From: an uncultured Clostridia bacterium
Lineage (GTDB): Bacteria > Bacillota > Clostridia > Christensenellales > Aristaeellaceae
NCBI GenBank assembly: GCA_934631985.1
Contig: CAKTYE010000096.1
Coordinates: 1 to 7,203, forward strand
Length of the DNA stretch: 7,203 nt
Direction: 5' to 3'
Shown: piece after piece, positions 5,885 through 7,203 of the stretch
Layout: every line of letters begins with the position of its first letter
Numbering within the stretch: position 1 is the first letter of the stretch
The notes under the pieces: model-generated
Database searches by the model: none
What the model saw: only the letters and a program-made list of their open reading frames with translations
Told to the model about the DNA's origin: nothing
Position numbers and translations under genes: made by a program

Positions 5885-6952
5885 CTATCGCAGCTCCGCC
5901 AGTGCGGTGTCCGCGTCCCGCCGCCCCAGATAAGCGTCCCGCGCAGCGGTATCCACCCGCTCCTGGGGCCAGAACGCATTGACCAGGCAGCCTGTCCGCA
6001 GCGCGTACTCCATGTCGCTCCAGGGCGCATGCGGATACAGGGCGATACCCTCCCGCACAGGGAACAGCTGCGCCTGGCTCAGCGCCCGCTGCGCCTCCTC
6101 CCCCATCAGCGCTTGCAGCAGCGCCGCTGCTTCCGCATTTGCATTGCGCGTCAGCCCCATATACAGCACGCGCGGCGCAAGGGCTTCCCTCGGCACGAAG
6201 ACCGCCGTTGTCTGCGCATCCAGCCGCGCAAAGGCCCCGGTGGATACCAGCGCCGCAGTCGCCTTCCCCTGCCGGAAAAGCGTCGCGGCCTCCTGGATGC
6301 TTTCCGTCTGCAAGGGCAGCGTATTCGCCCCCAGCCATGCTTCCAGCGTAAACAGGCCCTGTGCCTCCGCCGCAAGGGGAATCGCCTGTGTCCGCAGGGC
6401 TTCCACAGGCGGTGTAACGGTTGGCACTGAGGACGTGTTCGGTGTCGCGGCAGCTCGTCCCAACAGCGATGTTGGCGCTGGCGTTGCCTGCTCCCCCGCC
6501 AGGGAGCGCTGCACCGCCAGCACCCAGCCCTCCGCCGCCAGCGGCAGCACATACTGCTCATTCTTCCAGCGCCCGCTTTGCAGATAGTTTTCTCGCACAT
6601 TTGCAATACCTGTCAGCGGACTGAAAAGCTGTTCCGGCGCGGTAAACGTTCCGCCGGAAAAAGCGATCAGGTCCGGCAGCACCGCTTCTTCTGCCAGACA
6701 TTCTGAAGCAGGAACGTGACGGATGTACACCGACACCTGCGGATGCTGCTTTTCAAAGGCCGCGCACTGTTTGCGCAGCCATGCACTGGAGCCTGTCGGC
6801 CCGGACACATCCCACACGCGCAGCAGCACGGTACGGCGTGCCTGCATCCCCGGCAGCTGCGTCTCCACGCCGTCCCGGCTGACGATAAGCCCCATCGCCG
6901 CGACCACCAGGGCCGCACCCAGGATCGCCGCCGCGCACCGGAATTTGTTCAT
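5885..6952 (-). CDS. Orphan ABC-type extracellular solute-binding protein, family 1-like (355 aa)
   Basis: The protein resembles sugar-type family 1 solute-binding proteins. LLRVWDVSG..WLRKQCAAFEKQHPQVSVYIRHV (43-80) is the usual first strand and helix. LPDLIAFSGG (92-101), PLAAEGWVLAVQRSLAG (137-153) and GKATAALVSTGAFARL (229-244) follow the family order. The end, LTRNANAEAAALLQALMGEEAQRAL...LFPVREGIAL (267-305), is the common C-lobe signature. It differs from a classic binding lipoprotein in three ways. The hydrophobic N-terminus (residues 7-24) has no lipobox Cys after it. A Pro/Thr/Ala-rich stretch (about 156-184) interrupts the middle. No permease or ATPase gene adjoins it. It is probably held outside the membrane by an uncleaved signal anchor, or secreted. 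The start at 6952 has AAAGGCGG with a 7-nt spacer and begins the hydrophobic segment; an ATG 13 codons upstream lacks an SD. It diverges from the tRNA gene, and I could not define its promoter with confidence. Ligand unknown. Confidence 0.83.
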   Translation of the reverse strand: MNKFRCAAAILGAALVVAAMGLIVSRDGVETQLPGMQARRTVLLRVWDVSGPTGSSAWLRKQCAAFEKQHPQVSVYIRHVPASECLAEEAVLPDLIAFSGGTFTAPEQLFSPLTGIANVRENYLQSGRWKNEQYVLPLAAEGWVLAVQRSLAGEQATPAPTSLLGRAAATPNTSSVPTVTPPVEALRTQAIPLAAEAQGLFTLEAWLGANTLPLQTESIQEAATLFRQGKATAALVSTGAFARLDAQTTAVFVPREALAPRVLYMGLTRNANAEAAALLQALMGEEAQRALSQAQLFPVREGIALYPHAPWSDMEYALRTGCLVNAFWPQERVDTAARDAYLGRRDADTALAELR

Positions 6953-6993
6953 AGCATCGCCGCCTTTCGGACGATCATATGTGTTTTCCAAAG

Positions 6994-7015
6994 AAAAAAT
7001 GTTTTTTTGAAAAAA
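6994..7015 (+). promoter_or_regulatory. UP-like element of the tRNA promoter
   Basis: An A6 tract (6994-6999), a T7 tract (7002-7008) and a second A6 tract (7010-7015) lie about 40 to 61 bp before the predicted tRNA transcription start. This is the position and pattern of an alpha-subunit UP element, in which an A-run, a T-run and a second A-run precede the -35 box. It should raise the strength of the promoter. It could also bend DNA in the shared divergent region. Confidence 0.55.
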
Positions 7016-7019
7016 GGTA

Positions 7020-7047
7020 TTGACATTTTCCAGAAATGCGGTATACT
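7020..7047 (+). promoter_or_regulatory. Promoter of tRNA-Lys
   Basis: A perfect TTGACA (7020-7025) and TATACT (7042-7047) are separated by 16 nt. The predicted start is near 7054, about 20 nt before the mature tRNA. The bases after the -10 are not notably GC-rich. Confidence 0.87.
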
Positions 7048-7053
7048 ACTTTC

Positions 7054-7070
7054 TGCTGTTGAGCACAGCA
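7054..7070 (+). other. Small hairpin in the tRNA precursor 5' leader
   Basis: TGCTGT (7054-7059) pairs with ACAGCA (7065-7070) around a 5-nt loop. It covers nearly the whole predicted leader and ends 3 nt before the mature 5' end cut by RNase P. It may shape precursor folding or simply be chance. Confidence 0.35.
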
Positions 7071-7073
7071 TAT

Positions 7074-7149
7074 GCACCATTAGCTCAGTTGGTAGAGCAC
7101 CTGACTCTTAATCAGGGTGTCTAGGGTTCGAGTCCCTAATGGTGTACCA
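7074..7149 (+). tRNA. tRNA-Lys (anticodon CUU)
   Basis: The 76-nt cloverleaf is complete. The acceptor stem is 7074-7080 with 7139-7145, and the D stem is GCTC/GAGC. The anticodon stem CCTGA/TCAGG holds the loop CTCTTAA, giving anticodon CUU (7107-7109), which reads AAG. The T stem is TAGGG/CCCTA with loop TTCGAGT. Discriminator A7146 is followed by an encoded CCA (7147-7149). The first acceptor pair is G1-U72, where a G-C pair is usual. The gene has its own promoter and terminator and is not part of a visible tRNA cluster. Confidence 0.97.
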
Positions 7150-7158
7150 AACGAATAT

Positions 7159-7203
7159 AATCCGAACTCCATCTTCACTATTGGAAATGGGTTCGGATTT
7201 TTC
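7159..7203 (+). terminator. Rho-independent terminator of tRNA-Lys
   Basis: AATCCGAAC (7159-7167) pairs with GTTCGGATT (7191-7199). After one bulged T the stem continues with CCAT/ATGG (7169-7172 with 7187-7190), closing a 14-nt loop. A T-run (7198-7202) follows and reaches the window edge. It starts 10 nt after the tRNA CCA end. Confidence 0.87.

Noticed and set aside
6974..6979. TATGAT on the - strand as -10 box for the solute-binding gene
   Set aside because: No -35 match occurs at 16 to 18 nt, and the predicted start would leave almost no leader before the SD.

Overview
The window looks like a piece of a Bacillota (Clostridia-like) chromosome with fairly high GC. The support is strong GGAGG-type ribosome sites, consensus SigA-type promoters, a tRNA with encoded CCA, U-tract terminators, and genes whose third codon positions are mostly G or C. 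No mobile element, CRISPR array or resistance gene is visible. The taxonomic guess is an inference.

Layout from left to right. At the far left on the + strand is a small, possibly self-contained unit: a -10 box, an SD, a 47-codon arginine-rich ORF, and a perfect 17-bp hairpin that can terminate transcription from both sides. Next come four genes, all on the - strand. In their transcription order from right to left they are: an orphan, degenerate ABC-type solute-binding protein (5885-6952); a secreted, membrane-anchored protein with several CARDB/DUF11-like Ig-type domains and a long acidic tail (3556-5604); prephenate dehydrogenase tyrA (2600-3433); and one 762-codon gene that joins a full-length acyltransferase-3 membrane protein to a full-length M29-type aminopeptidase (286-2574). 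At the right edge, diverging from the solute-binding gene, is a + strand tRNA-Lys(CUU) with an A/T-tract UP-like element, a consensus promoter and its own terminator.

Transcription. A consensus promoter (TTGACA-18-TACAAT) sits between the solute-binding gene and the CARDB-like gene. It probably drives the CARDB-like gene, with leaky continuation through a GC-rich hairpin into tyrA and the fusion gene, because I see no clear tyrA promoter. tyrA and the fusion gene are 25 nt apart and very likely co-transcribed. The CARDB-like mRNA has a leader of about 190 nt. Its best SD is 27 nt from the start codon, but a 7-bp triloop hairpin lies exactly between them and would bring the effective spacing to 10 nt.

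The most unusual object is the acyltransferase-3/M29 fusion. The two parts meet at what would be their natural protein ends, and an SD plus ATG are preserved at the junction, so a free aminopeptidase may be made as well as the fusion. Neither the shared purpose of the two activities nor their link to tyrosine synthesis can be read from the sequence.
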